A DNA stretch of 64,000 nucleotides from Lacinutrix sp. Bg11-31 (GCF_002831665.1 NZ_CP025118.1:2170001-2234000); one strand, 5' to 3'. Counted from the first letter of the stretch, positions 18,327 through 28,269 are shown. Numbers and translations are program-made. Notes: generated by a model from the letters alone, not told the origin.

Positions 18327-19421
18327 TTATTGCTTCAAAAGTTTTTCAACTTCATCTACTATTTCTTTTGTCGCATTTACTAATGCTAATTTTTTAATAT
18401 TATCACTTAGTTGTTTTTGCTTTTCAGCTGAAGCCACCAATTGAGAAAACTTATTTTTAAAATCAACTTTCAAATCTTCTTGAGCAATCATTAAAGCAGC
18501 ATTTTCATCTACAATTGCTTTTGCGTTTTTAGTTTGATGATCTTCTGCCACATAAGGTGAAGGCACAAAAACCACAGGCTTTCCAACAATACACAACTCT
18601 GACACAGATCCTGCTCCTGCTCTTGAGATAATAATATCTGCAGCTGCGTAAGCTAAATCCATATTATTTATATATTCATGTACTTGTACATGTTTTATAT
18701 CTCCATTAATTCTATAATCTTTATAATACAATTTTCCTGTTTGCCAGATAATTTGTACCTGTTGTGTTTGTAAAAAATCCAACTCTCTTTTCAGTAATTC
18801 GTTTATTGCTTTTGCACCCAAACTTCCGCCTAAAACTAAAAGTGTTTTCTTACCCTCAACTAAACCAAAATATTTTATGGCTTCATCTCTTTTAGATGCA
18901 ATATCTAACAAATCTTGACGTACAGGGTTTCCTGTTTTTAACATTTTATTCTTCGGAAAAAACCGCTCTAAACCATCATAAGCAACACATATTTTTTGCG
19001 CTTTTTTAGACAGTAGTTTATTTGTAATTCCTGGATACGAATTCTGTTCTTGTATTAAACTAGGTATTCCTTTAAAAACGGCCATTTGCAATAATGGTCC
19101 ACTAGCAAAGCCTCCAGTTCCTATTACAACATCTGGCTTAAACTGATTAACAATTTTTCTTGCATTCCACAAACTATTTACAAGCTTAAATGGAAACATT
19201 AAATTTTTAAGTGATAGTTTTCTTTCTATTCCAGTTATCCACAAACCTTTAATTTTATAACCAGCTTGAGGAACTTTCTCCATTTCCATACGATCATTTG
19301 CTCCTACAAAAAGGAACTCTGCATCTGGGTAACGTGTTTTTAACTCGTTCGCAATAGCAATTGCAGGATAGATATGTCCACCTGTACCACCACCTGATAA
19401 TATAATTTTATAATGACTCAT
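18327..19421 (-). CDS. murG: UDP-GlcNAc--undecaprenyl-PP-MurNAc-pentapeptide GlcNAc transferase MurG
   Basis: This 364-residue GT-B glycosyltransferase turns lipid I into lipid II at the inner face of the membrane. Visible are the G-loop [16 protein letters not shown] (about 9-24), the second G-loop [15 protein letters not shown] (about 99-113), [16 protein letters not shown], and the UDP-GlcNAc site [22 protein letters not shown] with [14 protein letters not shown] downstream. Its ATG abuts the ftsW stop with no gap, suggesting coupled translation. Confidence 0.97.
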   Translation of the reverse strand: MSHYKIILSGGGTGGHIYPAIAIANELKTRYPDAEFLFVGANDRMEMEKVPQAGYKIKGLWITGIERKLSLKNLMFPFKLVNSLWNARKIVNQFKPDVVIGTGGFASGPLLQMAVFKGIPSLIQEQNSYPGITNKLLSKKAQKICVAYDGLERFFPKNKMLKTGNPVRQDLLDIASKRDEAIKYFGLVEGKKTLLVLGGSLGAKAINELLKRELDFLQTQQVQIIWQTGKLYYKDYRINGDIKHVQVHEYINNMDLAYAAADIIISRAGAGSVSELCIVGKPVVFVPSPYVAEDHQTKNAKAIVDENAALMIAQEDLKVDFKNKFSQLVASAEKQKQLSDNIKKLALVNATKEIVDEVEKLLKQ

Positions 19422-20624
19422 TTATATAGCTTCCGAAAGAATTTCTAATGGATTTTGCTCCACGCCTTCTTCGTTTTCTTTACCTTTTATTTCTTCTCTT
19501 TTTGCGCTTACGCTTAATATAATTCCTATTGCTAAACAAGTCATCCAAATAGATGTTCCACCACTACTAATTAACGGTAAAGTTTGACCTGTAACAGGAA
19601 ACAACTCTACTGCAACTGCCATATTTATCATGGCCTGAAATACAATTGGAATCCCAACACCAAGCACTAACAGTTTCCCAAAAATGGTATCCGATTTCTG
19701 CGCCACTATTACAATTCTAAACAACAACCACATATATAATACTAATAAAAGCAGACCTCCAACAAGTCCATATTCCTCAATAATAATTGCGAAAATAAAA
19801 TCGGAGGACGATTGAGGTAAAAAGTTTTTTTGTGTACTTTTCCCTGGTCCAACTCCCCAAAATTCTCCCGAGGCTATTGCGATTTTTGCTTTTTCTATTT
19901 GATAATCTCCATCGGAATCTCCTTCACCAGAAAAATTCTCGATTCTATTCATCCAAGTATCTACACGATTTGGCATAGCATCTGGAAATGCTTTGGCAAC
20001 CAAAATAAACATGACTAATGCTAAAATCCCTGAACCTATTATAACCGCCAAATACCTAATGGGATAACCACCTAAAAACACTAAAATTACAACCATTAAA
20101 AAAATCAATGCTGTAGTTGAAAAATTAGAAGGCAAAATTAAGGCTAAAACTAGAAATACAGGAATCCAAAGCGGTAAAACTGACTCTTTAAAAGAAACTT
20201 CTTCATCTTTTGTTTTCGACATATACCTTGCCACATAAACCATTAATACTACTGATGCCAACGTTGATGTTTGAAAAGACATATTTACAAACGGAATACG
20301 AATCCATCGACTAGCATTTGCACCTTCAATTGTTGTGCCCTGAAGTATTGTAACCACTAATAGCACCAATACAATTGGTATCATGACCATAGACAAACCA
20401 CGGAAATAACGATATGGAACTTTATGCACACCATACATAATCGAAAATCCTAAAAACAAATGCATAAAGTGTTTTATAAAGTATGAAAACGTATTAGAGT
20501 TTCCACCAATATTTACCAAATTACTAGCAGCACTATACACAGGAAGGAATGAGAAAATAGCCAGTAAAGCAGCTATTGCCCAGATTAATCGATCTCCTTT
20601 TATGTTTTTAAATACTTGTTGCAC
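19422..20624 (-). CDS. ftsW: Lipid II polymerase / divisome protein FtsW
   Basis: This 400-residue SEDS-family protein has about ten membrane helices and polymerises lipid II at the septum together with FtsI. Signatures include ASRWIRIPFVNMSFQTSTLA (about 104-123), the periplasmic loop ending GVGPGKSTQKNFLPQSSSDFIF (split around the catalytic region), EEYGLVGG, and GQTLPLISSGGTSIW near 345-359. Its C-terminus is cytoplasmic and acidic. It is preceded by a 136-base gap with two repeat-like islands after murD. Confidence 0.96.
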   Translation of the reverse strand: MQQVFKNIKGDRLIWAIAALLAIFSFLPVYSAASNLVNIGGNSNTFSYFIKHFMHLFLGFSIMYGVHKVPYRYFRGLSMVMIPIVLVLLVVTILQGTTIEGANASRWIRIPFVNMSFQTSTLASVVLMVYVARYMSKTKDEEVSFKESVLPLWIPVFLVLALILPSNFSTTALIFLMVVILVFLGGYPIRYLAVIIGSGILALVMFILVAKAFPDAMPNRVDTWMNRIENFSGEGDSDGDYQIEKAKIAIASGEFWGVGPGKSTQKNFLPQSSSDFIFAIIIEEYGLVGGLLLLVLYMWLLFRIVIVAQKSDTIFGKLLVLGVGIPIVFQAMINMAVAVELFPVTGQTLPLISSGGTSIWMTCLAIGIILSVSAKREEIKGKENEEGVEQNPLEILSEAI

Positions 20625-20643
20625 TTTTTGGTTTTAAATATTT

Positions 20644-20675
20644 CGTTATTGCGAGCCTATTTTTGGCGTGACAAT
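20644..20675. repeat. Short intergenic repeat, TTGCGAGCC...GGCGTGACAAT type
   Basis: A GC-richer island, CGTTATTGCGAGCC followed by GGCGTGACAAT, resembling half-sites of dispersed palindromic repeats. It lies in the murD-ftsW gap. Confidence 0.45.
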
Positions 20676-20715
20676 ATGCTTCTTTATTTTTTTATTTAGC
20701 TATTCCTTCAAATCA

Positions 20716-20753
20716 AGAGATTCCCACGTCGCGAAAAGCTCCTCGGAATGACA
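20716..20753. repeat. REP-like element, GATTCCCACGTCGC...CGGAATGACA type
   Basis: AGAGATTCCCACGTCGCG, then AAAAGCTC, then CTCGGAATGACAT. The ends share GATTCC and GGAATGACA with the main palindrome family, but the centre differs, so I treat it as a related class. It lies just after the murD stop. Confidence 0.65.
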
Positions 20754-20760
20754 TAATTTA

Positions 20761-22098
20761 TTACAAATTTCTTACTGCTTCTTTAAATTGCCTTCCTCTA
20801 TCTTCATAGTTTTCGAACAAATCGAAACTTGCACAAGCTGGAGACAGCAACACATTATCACCTGCTTCAGCAACTTTATAAGCAATCTTTACAGCTTCAC
20901 TCATAAATTGAGTTTCAACAATAATATCAACCATATTCCCAAAGCTCTCTATTAGCTTTTCATTGTCTATGCCTAAACAAATAATAGCCTTCACTTTTTC
21001 GTTTATAAATGGAAACAATCCTGTATAATCATTTCCTTTATCTACTCCACCAACAATCCAAACTGTTGGCGAATCCATGCTTTCTAATGCGTAATAAGTC
21101 GCATTTACATTCGTAGCCTTAGAATCGTTTATATATTGCACTTTGTTAATTTTAAGCACTTGCTCTAAACGATGCTCTACACCATGAAAATTCTCTAAAC
21201 TTTCACGAATGGTTTGCTTTCTAATTTTTAGCAAATGCGCTACAGTTGATGCAGCCATTGCATTTTTAACATTGTGTTTCCCCTCTAAAGCTAGATTTTT
21301 TGTTGGCATAATTATTTGATTATTATCTATTGTTATTTTTATATTTTCCTTGTCTAAATACGCACCATTTTCGATTTTTTTCACTAATGAAAATGGCAAT
21401 AATGTTGATTGAATAGTATTCTCACTTAACCAGTTATTTATCACCTCGTCGTCTGCATCATAAATCAAATAATCATCCTTTGTTTGATTTAAAGCAATTC
21501 TGAATTTTGAATCGATATAGTTTTCAAATTTATAATCATATCGATCTAAATGATCTGGTGTAATATTGGTAAGCACAGCAATGTTTGGCTTAAACTCGAC
21601 AATACCATCTAATTGAAAACTGCTAATTTCTAGCACATAATTTTCAAAATCATCTTCTAAAACCTGCTTCGCAAAACTATCTCCAATATTCCCTGCTAAT
21701 CCAACATTTAATTCTTGTTTTAGAATATGATATGCTAGCGACGCTGTTGTTGTTTTTCCATTACTTCCAGTAATACCAACTAGTGTTGCATTGGTATATT
21801 TGGCAGCAAATTCAATTTCAGAAATGACTGGAATATTATTACTGATAAGCTTTTGAATTAACGCCACCTTATCAGGAATCCCAGGGCTTTTCATTACAAC
21901 ATTTGCATTTAGAATTTTAGATTCTGTGTGCTGTTGCTCTTCCCATTCAATCTCATTATGTATAAGAACTTCTTTGTACTTTTCTTTTATTATTCCTTTA
22001 TCTGAAACAAATACTGCATAACCTTTTGCTTTCGCCAAAAGCGCAGTTCCCACTCCACTTTCTCCTGCTCCTAATATGACTAGTCTTTGTTTTTTCAA
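20761..22098 (-). CDS. murD: UDP-N-acetylmuramoyl-L-alanine--D-glutamate ligase MurD
   Basis: This 445-residue cytoplasmic ligase adds D-Glu to UDP-MurNAc-L-Ala. It has the N-terminal nucleotide-like domain (LVILGAGESGVGTALLAK), the P-loop GITGSNGKTTTASLAYHIL (about 113-131), LTNITPDHLDRYDYKFENY and the C-terminal domain with YINDSKATNVNATYYAL, VWIVGGVDKGNDY and LLSPACASFDLFENYEDRG. All of these are MurD-specific. It belongs to the dcw operon and is separated from its neighbours by repeat-bearing gaps on both sides. Confidence 0.97.
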   Translation of the reverse strand: MKKQRLVILGAGESGVGTALLAKAKGYAVFVSDKGIIKEKYKEVLIHNEIEWEEQQHTESKILNANVVMKSPGIPDKVALIQKLISNNIPVISEIEFAAKYTNATLVGITGSNGKTTTASLAYHILKQELNVGLAGNIGDSFAKQVLEDDFENYVLEISSFQLDGIVEFKPNIAVLTNITPDHLDRYDYKFENYIDSKFRIALNQTKDDYLIYDADDEVINNWLSENTIQSTLLPFSLVKKIENGAYLDKENIKITIDNNQIIMPTKNLALEGKHNVKNAMAASTVAHLLKIRKQTIRESLENFHGVEHRLEQVLKINKVQYINDSKATNVNATYYALESMDSPTVWIVGGVDKGNDYTGLFPFINEKVKAIICLGIDNEKLIESFGNMVDIIVETQFMSEAVKIAYKVAEAGDNVLLSPACASFDLFENYEDRGRQFKEAVRNL

Positions 22099-22108
22099 TT
22101 TCCTTTTT

Positions 22109-22135
22109 TGTCATTCCTGCGAAGGCAGGAATCTA
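22109..22135. repeat. REP-like palindrome, reference copy
   Basis: TGTCATTCCTGCGAAGGCAG continues as GAATCTA. Its core ATTCCTGC-GAAG-GCAGGAAT is a perfect 8-bp inverted repeat with a GAAG loop (22113-22132). It lies in the mraY-murD gap just upstream of murD, next to an inverted second copy. Confidence 0.92.
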
Positions 22136-22157
22136 TTTACTTTATTCATTTATTTGT

Positions 22158-22184
22158 GGATTCCTGGCTTCGCAGGAATAACAA
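22158..22184. repeat. REP-like palindrome, inverted second copy
   Basis: GGATTCCTGGCTTCGCAGGA followed by ATAACAA is the reverse orientation of the copy at 22109, with one base changed. The two form a tail-to-tail pair filling the 90-base mraY-murD gap. Confidence 0.88.
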
Positions 22185-22188
22185 CCTT

Positions 22189-23424
22189 TTACCTCAACTT
22201 AAGTGTAACTATTGTTAGAATTGCCAGAAAAATACCGACAATCCAAAATCGTGTTACTATTTTACTTTCGTGATAGCCTCCTTTTTGATAATGATGATGC
22301 AAAGGCGACATTTTAAAAATGCGTCGTCCTTTACCATATTTTTTCTTTGTGTATTTAAACCAACTCACTTGCAGAATTACCGAAAGTGATTCAGCAAAAA
22401 AGATTCCACATAATAACGGAATTAACAACTCTTTTCTAACAGCTATTGCAATTACCGCAATAATTCCTCCAATAGTTAAACTTCCTGTATCACCCATAAA
22501 TACCTGAGCTGGATACGTATTATACCATAGAAAACCTATTAACGCTCCAGCAAAAGCTGCAATAAACACCACAAGCTCTCCTAATCGCGGAATAAACATG
22601 ACGTTTAAATAATCGGAAAAAATAATATTCCCAGAAACAAAAGCAAAAATAGCTAGCGCAAAAACAATTATAACAGAAGTTCCTGCAGCCAAACCATCGA
22701 TACCATCTGTTAAATTAGCTCCATTTGATACTGCTGCTACAATAAAAATTACAATTGGAATAAATACTAACCATGCATATTTCTTATAATCATCACCCAA
22801 CCAACTTATTAATTTTGAGTACTCGAACTCATTATCTTTTACAAAAGGAACTGTTGTTTTTGTCGATTTTACTTCTGGTCTAATTTGTTGTGTTTCACCA
22901 TCTACAACCTGTACTACTTCTATATTATCTACCAAACCAACATCCTCCTTAATAGTAACTCCTGGATGAAAATACATAATAGCACCTACAAAAATCCCTA
23001 AACCAACTTGACCTAAAATTTTAAATTTTCCGCTTAAACCTGCTTTATCTTTTTTAAATACTTTTATATAATCGTCTGTAAAACCAACTAATCCCATCCA
23101 AAGCGTAGTTACTATTAGCATGATTACATAAATATTATCCAATTTTGCTAACAACAAAACAGGAATTAATGTTGCTAGAATAATAATAATTCCACCCATT
23201 GTAGGTGTTCCAGCTTTTTCCATTTGTCCATCTAAACCTAAATCTCTAACAGATTCTCCAACTTGCATTTTTTGCAGTATTCGAATAATTTTCTTTCCGA
23301 AAATTGTAGAAAACAACAAAGACAAAATGATTGCCAATGCAGCACGAAACGTGATGAATTGAAACACACTCGCTCCTGTTAATTGGAATTGTTTTTCTAA
23401 ATATTCGAATAGGTAATACAGCAT
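22189..23424 (-). CDS. mraY: Phospho-N-acetylmuramoyl-pentapeptide-transferase MraY
   Basis: This 411-residue polytopic enzyme joins phospho-MurNAc-pentapeptide to undecaprenyl phosphate to give lipid I. Signatures are [20 protein letters not shown] (about 71-90), [17 protein letters not shown] with the catalytic [15 protein letters not shown] (about 235), [11 protein letters not shown] and [12 protein letters not shown]. The protein is about 50 residues longer than the roughly 360-residue norm because of an insert at about 155-215 (charged, between membrane helices), as is usual in Bacteroidota. It belongs to the dcw operon. Confidence 0.97.
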   Translation of the reverse strand: MLYYLFEYLEKQFQLTGASVFQFITFRAALAIILSLLFSTIFGKKIIRILQKMQVGESVRDLGLDGQMEKAGTPTMGGIIIILATLIPVLLLAKLDNIYVIMLIVTTLWMGLVGFTDDYIKVFKKDKAGLSGKFKILGQVGLGIFVGAIMYFHPGVTIKEDVGLVDNIEVVQVVDGETQQIRPEVKSTKTTVPFVKDNEFEYSKLISWLGDDYKKYAWLVFIPIVIFIVAAVSNGANLTDGIDGLAAGTSVIIVFALAIFAFVSGNIIFSDYLNVMFIPRLGELVVFIAAFAGALIGFLWYNTYPAQVFMGDTGSLTIGGIIAVIAIAVRKELLIPLLCGIFFAESLSVILQVSWFKYTKKKYGKGRRIFKMSPLHHHYQKGGYHESKIVTRFWIVGIFLAILTIVTLKLR

Positions 23425-23453
23425 ATTCTATTTTTTATTATTTGTTCTTATTG

Positions 23454-23480
23454 TAGATTTCTGCATGCGCAGGAATGACA
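23454..23480. repeat. REP-like palindrome in the murE-mraY gap
   Basis: TAGATTTCTGCATGCGCAGG followed by AATGACA is an inverted copy of the TGTCATTCC...GGAATCTA family with the centre changed to CATGCG. It occupies nearly half of the 63-base murE-mraY gap. Confidence 0.82.
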
Positions 23481-23487
23481 AAAAAAT

Positions 23488-24951
23488 TTATTTTTGTAAT
23501 TGTTTTAATAATTCTTTTACAATTTTGAAATCATCAAAATCACTACGTTCTCCATTTACTTCTTGATAGGTTTCATGACCTTTTCCTGCTATTAATATAA
23601 TATCTCCTTCGTTCGCCAATTGACAAGCAGTTTTAATAGCCTGTTTTCTATCTACAATAGACAACGTCTTCTTGAAATTTTGAGGTTCGACACCTTTTTC
23701 TACATCCTCTATAATAGTTCCAGGAACTTCAGTTCTTGGGTTATCGCTTGTAAAAATGGCTTTAGTACTTAAAGCTGAAGCAATATGCCCCATTTTTGGA
23801 CGCTTTGTTTTATCTCTATCTCCACCACAACCAACAACAGTTATTAATTCTTCATTTTTAGTACGAATACTGTTTATTGTTTCTAATACATTCTTCAATG
23901 CATCTGGTGTATGTGCATAATCTACAATCGCTGTTACTTTTCCTTCAGAAATTAAATACTGAAATCTTCCACTTACGCTTTCCAAAAGACTTATTAAGCG
24001 AAGAATTTCTGTTTTCTCAAGTCCTAGCAATTCCGCTGTAGCGTAAATAGCCAAAACATTCGAAGCGTTAAATCCGCCAATTAATTTTGTCCAAACCTCA
24101 CTATCGTTAACCTTTAGCAACATTCCACTAAAAGAGTTTTCAAGAATTTGAGCTTTATAGTCTGCGTAATTTTTTAATCCGTATTTATATTGTTTTGCTT
24201 TTGTATTCTGAAGCATTACTGCTCCATTTTTATCATCTGCATTCGTTATTGCAAAAGCATGCTTCCCAAGGTTATCGAAAAACGTTTTTTTAATGTCGCG
24301 ATATTCAGCAAACGTGTTATGATAATCTAAATGATCGTGAGTAAGATTGGTAAAAACACCTCCTACAAACTCTAAACCTTCAGTTCTTTTTTGGTGAATA
24401 CCATGAGAACTCACTTCCATGAAACAAAACTCAACTCCTTTGTCATTCATCTCCTTTAAATAACGATTAATCGTTAGAGAATCTGGCGTTGTATGTGTTG
24501 CCTTATAATCCTTTTCATCAACTTTAATAACAACAGTAGATAACAAACCTACTTTATAACCAGCCTTTTTAAAGAGCTGAAATAACAAGGTTGCGATGGT
24601 TGTTTTTCCGTTAGTTCCAGTAACACCAACTAATTTTAAATTTGATGATGGATTACCATAATAATTGGAAGCCATAACAGCTAATGCTGAACTAGAATCT
24701 TCTACTACGATATAACTAACACAATCTTTTAACGCTTCTGGCAACTGCTCACAAACCACAGCAACTGCACCTTGCTGCACTGCCTTTTCTATATAATCAT
24801 GTCCATCTACAACACTTCCTTTTATTGCAACAAACAAATCGTTTACAACAATATTTTTTGAGTTAAAATGGATGCTACCTATAGACACACCTGTTGACCC
24901 AACAACGGCATTGATAGTAACCTTATATAATATATCTATTAATAAATTCAC
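23488..24951 (-). CDS. murE: UDP-MurNAc-tripeptide ligase MurE
   Basis: This 487-residue ligase adds the third amino acid to UDP-MurNAc-L-Ala-D-Glu. The P-loop is GVTGTNGKTTIATLLFQLF (about 109-127), followed by THTTPDSLTINRYL, EVSSHGIHQKRTEGLEF, FTNLTHDHLDYH and, in the C-terminal domain, SDNPRTE (about 407). The DNPR motif marks meso-diaminopimelate-specific MurE enzymes. Translation starts at a GTG at 24951, whose GTGA overlaps the ftsI stop by four bases, a sign of translational coupling. Confidence 0.96.
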   Translation of the reverse strand: MNLLIDILYKVTINAVVGSTGVSIGSIHFNSKNIVVNDLFVAIKGSVVDGHDYIEKAVQQGAVAVVCEQLPEALKDCVSYIVVEDSSSALAVMASNYYGNPSSNLKLVGVTGTNGKTTIATLLFQLFKKAGYKVGLLSTVVIKVDEKDYKATHTTPDSLTINRYLKEMNDKGVEFCFMEVSSHGIHQKRTEGLEFVGGVFTNLTHDHLDYHNTFAEYRDIKKTFFDNLGKHAFAITNADDKNGAVMLQNTKAKQYKYGLKNYADYKAQILENSFSGMLLKVNDSEVWTKLIGGFNASNVLAIYATAELLGLEKTEILRLISLLESVSGRFQYLISEGKVTAIVDYAHTPDALKNVLETINSIRTKNEELITVVGCGGDRDKTKRPKMGHIASALSTKAIFTSDNPRTEVPGTIIEDVEKGVEPQNFKKTLSIVDRKQAIKTACQLANEGDIILIAGKGHETYQEVNGERSDFDDFKIVKELLKQLQK

Positions 24952-26951
24952 GATAATTCTAAAACTATAGTTTGATTTTTCTTTACTTTTTGTCCTTTTG
25001 GTATGGATTGCGATTTCACAACGCCATCACCATTCATTTTTACTTTTAACCCTAAATTTTCACACAAAGCCAAAGCATCCATTATCGGCAAACCAATTAC
25101 ACTTGGCATGATTGTTAAATAGGTATTTGCTATATCATAAAAATTTTGAAACTCTTTATCTATTGAAGCGTTTTCAACTTCCAAAGATTCTATCTCATCA
25201 ATAATTGGTGTATCAGTAAAAATCTTTTGCGCAATACGCTTGAACACTGGACCTGTAACATCTGCTCCATAAAATCCAACTTTTATACTTGGTTTATGTA
25301 TTACCACAATACAAGAGTACCTAGGATTCTCGACAGGAAAATAACCCGCAAAAGAAGACACATACTTTTTATCTTTTTTCCACTTTTCAAAATTGCTATA
25401 ATCTGTTCTTGCAGTTCCTGTTTTTCCTGCCATAGAAAAGTATTTTGAATACATTCCTTTTCCGGTACCATACTCCACCACATTCTCTAAAAGCTTTTGT
25501 GCTTTTTTAATAGTTTCATCTGAAGCAATTTTCTTTACGCGCACTACTTTTTCAAAACTCTCAATCTCCCTATCTAACTCTTTTACCTGACGCAAAAAAC
25601 GAGGCTTTAACATCTCACCATCATTAGCAATAGCATTATAAAATGTTAAGGTTTGCAATGGTGTTAATTGCATATTATAACCATAAGCCATTGAAGGCAA
25701 TGCATTTCTACTCCAAATCTTATCACCTGGCTCTGGTATCACAGGATCTCCCTCACCTACAATTGGCAAGTCTAAATTTTCATGAAGCTTCCATTGTTTT
25801 AACCTATCTATAAACTTCTTTGGGTTTTTAGAATAGTTATCATCTATAATAGATGCTAAACCAATATTAGAAGATTTCTCGAATGCGATTCCGGCAGAAA
25901 TTTTACCATAACCACGCGTATCTGTAATTCCTCTTCCATAAAATGTTTTGTACCCACTTTTAGTATCAATAATGGTAGAAGTATCTATAACTTTATCTTC
26001 TAAAGCAGCCATTATTGCCATTAATTTAAAAGTTGAACCAGGTTCGTGAGACTCCCAAACAGCATAATTTCTTTTCTCGTAATACTTACCAGATTTAGAT
26101 TTCCCTAAGTTTGAAATAGCTCTAATCTCTCCAGTTTTAACTTCCATGACAACAACACAACCATGCTCTGCATCGTATTTTTCTAGTTGCTCTAATAAAG
26201 AGTGATGTGCAATATCCTGAATATTTACATTTATAGTTGTGTAAATATCATAACCATCTTGTGGTTCAATTTCATTAGAATCCTTAATAGGTTTCCACTG
26301 GCCTTTACCTATTTTCTGCTTCATTCGATGCCCATCGACACCTTTTAAATACTTCTCTCCAAATGCACCATCTAATCCTGCACGTGTTATATTACCATCT
26401 TCATCTGTTCGCTCATAACCTATAGTTCTCATAGAAATCCCTCCCATTGGATGTTCGCGCTTTGTTGTTTGCTCCACAATTAGACCACCTTTAAAAGCAC
26501 CTAATTTTAATAATGGAAAATCGCGCAACCTTATATAATCTGAATACCCAATATCACGAGCCAACAAATAGTATCGGTTCTTTTTCGCGCGTGCTTTTCT
26601 TAAATTTTCTCTGTAATAACCAGAAGATCTTCCCGAGTATTTAGATAACGAATCGCACAATGGTCCAATTTGCTCCTGCCACACCTTTTTCTTTGGTGTT
26701 TTTGTATCTATTCTAATATCGTATTTAGGAATTGATGTTGCCAACAAGTTTCCGTTTACAGAATACACATTACCTCTGTTTGCAGGAATTGGCTTGTTTT
26801 CAATAGTTCCCTTATCTGCTAATTCGCGGTATTTATCACCATCCACATACTGGATTAGTAATAATTTTACAACCACAGCAAGGCCGAAGATGAACATACA
26901 TCCAGCTACAAAATACAATCGGTTTAATATGTTCGTTTCGTTTACTGCCAA
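24948..26951 (-). CDS. ftsI: Septal peptidoglycan transpeptidase FtsI (PBP3), with C-terminal PASTA domain
   Basis: This 667-residue class B penicillin-binding protein cross-links septal peptidoglycan with FtsW. It has one N-terminal membrane helix (about 13-33), the PBP dimerisation domain (about 55-225, with RGNVYSVNGNLLATS) and the transpeptidase. The catalytic SxxK is in EPGSTFKLMAIMA (about 302-314), SxN is in KSSNIGLASI and KTG is in SMAGKTGTARTDY (about 508-520). Residues 610-667 (MPSVIGLPIMDALALCENLG...PKGQKVKKNQTIVLEL) form one PASTA domain, more familiar from Gram-positive PBPs but known in Bacteroidota. It overlaps murE by four bases. Confidence 0.96.
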   Translation of the reverse strand: MAVNETNILNRLYFVAGCMFIFGLAVVVKLLLIQYVDGDKYRELADKGTIENKPIPANRGNVYSVNGNLLATSIPKYDIRIDTKTPKKKVWQEQIGPLCDSLSKYSGRSSGYYRENLRKARAKKNRYYLLARDIGYSDYIRLRDFPLLKLGAFKGGLIVEQTTKREHPMGGISMRTIGYERTDEDGNITRAGLDGAFGEKYLKGVDGHRMKQKIGKGQWKPIKDSNEIEPQDGYDIYTTINVNIQDIAHHSLLEQLEKYDAEHGCVVVMEVKTGEIRAISNLGKSKSGKYYEKRNYAVWESHEPGSTFKLMAIMAALEDKVIDTSTIIDTKSGYKTFYGRGITDTRGYGKISAGIAFEKSSNIGLASIIDDNYSKNPKKFIDRLKQWKLHENLDLPIVGEGDPVIPEPGDKIWSRNALPSMAYGYNMQLTPLQTLTFYNAIANDGEMLKPRFLRQVKELDREIESFEKVVRVKKIASDETIKKAQKLLENVVEYGTGKGMYSKYFSMAGKTGTARTDYSNFEKWKKDKKYVSSFAGYFPVENPRYSCIVVIHKPSIKVGFYGADVTGPVFKRIAQKIFTDTPIIDEIESLEVENASIDKEFQNFYDIANTYLTIMPSVIGLPIMDALALCENLGLKVKMNGDGVVKSQSIPKGQKVKKNQTIVLELS

Positions 26952-26958
26952 GACTGAA

Positions 26959-27282
26959 CTACTCTTTATTTTGTGGTTTAACTTTTATTTTTTGAGGCGG
27001 AACTTCTGAAGTTTTCAAGCCTTTTTCTTTCATTTTTGCGGAGACGACAGATTCTTTTTTCAATTCCATCAATCGACCTCTACCTTCTATAAATGCCGAA
27101 CGCAACTCTTTTGCCTCATTACCCAACCTTGCAATTTCGTATACTTTTTTATCTGCACTATGCGAACTTGCAATCATCACTATAGCCAAGCCAGAAACAA
27201 AGAAAATCATTCTCCAATTCTTGAAAGAATCGTCGCTAACTAGAAACGTTCCTCTTAATACGCTATAGATGTTTTTTTTCAT
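26959..27282 (-). CDS. ftsL: FtsL-like divisome membrane protein
   Basis: This 107-residue bitopic protein lies between rsmH and ftsI, the position of ftsL. It has a cytoplasmic head (MKKNIYSVLRGTFLV), a membrane helix (about 25-42, IFFVSGLAIVMIASSHSA) and a periplasmic coiled-coil-like stretch (KKVYEIARLGNEAKELRSAF), ending in a basic Pro-rich tail. An open frame extends 22 codons further upstream to 27348, but that part lies inside repeat elements (27289-27367), so the ATG at 27282 is chosen. Sequence similarity to proteobacterial FtsL is weak; the name rests on position and topology. Confidence 0.82.
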   Translation of the reverse strand: MKKNIYSVLRGTFLVSDDSFKNWRMIFFVSGLAIVMIASSHSADKKVYEIARLGNEAKELRSAFIEGRGRLMELKKESVVSAKMKEKGLKTSEVPPQKIKVKPQNKE

Positions 27283-27288
27283 CTTCAG

Positions 27289-27367
27289 TTTCCGCGAAAG
27301 CGGTATTTTTTTTAAAATACTTCTCGATACAATTTGTTCATACTTCACAAATCACTCGAAGTGACAA
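27289..27367. repeat. Composite repeat island between rsmH and ftsL
   Basis: Two elements lie side by side. TTTCCGCGAAAGCGG (27289-27303) contains the hairpin CCGC-GAAA-GCGG. Bases 27317-27367 read, on the other strand, TTGTCACTTCGAGTGATTTG and end TTGTATCGAGAAGTAT, where CACTTCGAGTGA is itself palindromic. The second class is one I associate with dispersed intergenic repeats in flavobacteria. They fill the rsmH-ftsL gap. Confidence 0.7.
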
Positions 27368-27372
27368 TTTAT

Positions 27373-28269
27373 TTAAATTTTTTCAGCAATACGAAGTTTA
27401 GCACTTCTAGATCTATTGTTTATTTTTATTTCTTCTGCTGAAGGAATAATTAACTTTCCAACCTTTTTAAGTGGTACTTCAAAATTCCCAAAAACATCTC
27501 TTTCTGGTTCACCTTCAAACAATCCGTTTCTTATAAAACGCTTCACCAATCTATCTTCTAAAGAATGATAACTTATTAAGCTTAACCTTCCATTAGGTTT
27601 TAAAACCTCTGGTGTTTGCGCTAGAAACTCTTTTAAAGCTTCAATTTCTTGATTCACCTCAATTCTAATGGCTTGATATATTTGAGCTAAAATTTTATTT
27701 TCATGCTTAGGAGACAAAAACTGCTTCATTACCTTTTTAAGCTGATCGCTAGTTTTTATCACTTCATCTTTACGAAATTCAACAATTAACTTTGCCATTG
27801 CTGGAGCTGCTCGCAACTCACCATATTGCAACAACACTTGCTTAATTTGCGCTTCGTCATACTCATTAATAACATGATATGCAGATAGCTGATTTTTTTG
27901 ATTCATTCGCATATCCAACTCAGCTTCAAATCGTGTTGAAAAGCCACGCTCAGCAACATCGAATTGATGAGACGACACACCAAAATCTGCCAAAATCCCA
28001 TCTACTTCTTTAACACCATAAAATCTTAAAAAACGTTTTATAAATCTAAAATTCTCATGAATAAGTGTAAATCTTGGATCATCAATTTTGTTTTCAAGCG
28101 CATCTGCATCTTGATCGAAAGCAAATAACTTTCCTTTTTCTCCAAGACGACTTAATATTTCTCTACTATGTCCACCACCACCAAAAGTGACATCCACATA
28201 GATTCCGTCTGGTTTAATATTTAAACCATCGACTGTTTCTTTTAATAATACTGGATTATGATATTCCAT
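27373..28269 (-). CDS. rsmH: 16S rRNA (cytosine-N4)-methyltransferase RsmH (MraW)
   Basis: This 298-residue SAM-dependent enzyme methylates N4 of C1402 in 16S rRNA. Signatures are YHNPVLLKETVDGLNIKPDG at the start, the SAM-binding YVDVTFGGGGHSREIL, GILADFGVSSHQFD, AERGFSTRFEAELDMRMNQ, and in the C-terminal part YQAIRIEVNQEIEALKEFL and LSLISYHSLEDRLVKRFI. The ATG at 28269 (MEYHNPVLL) is the family start; two in-frame ATGs lie just upstream (28281 and 28275). It overlaps the end of mraZ by 14 bases. Confidence 0.96.
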   Translation of the reverse strand: MEYHNPVLLKETVDGLNIKPDGIYVDVTFGGGGHSREILSRLGEKGKLFAFDQDADALENKIDDPRFTLIHENFRFIKRFLRFYGVKEVDGILADFGVSSHQFDVAERGFSTRFEAELDMRMNQKNQLSAYHVINEYDEAQIKQVLLQYGELRAAPAMAKLIVEFRKDEVIKTSDQLKKVMKQFLSPKHENKILAQIYQAIRIEVNQEIEALKEFLAQTPEVLKPNGRLSLISYHSLEDRLVKRFIRNGLFEGEPERDVFGNFEVPLKKVGKLIIPSAEEIKINNRSRSAKLRIAEKI

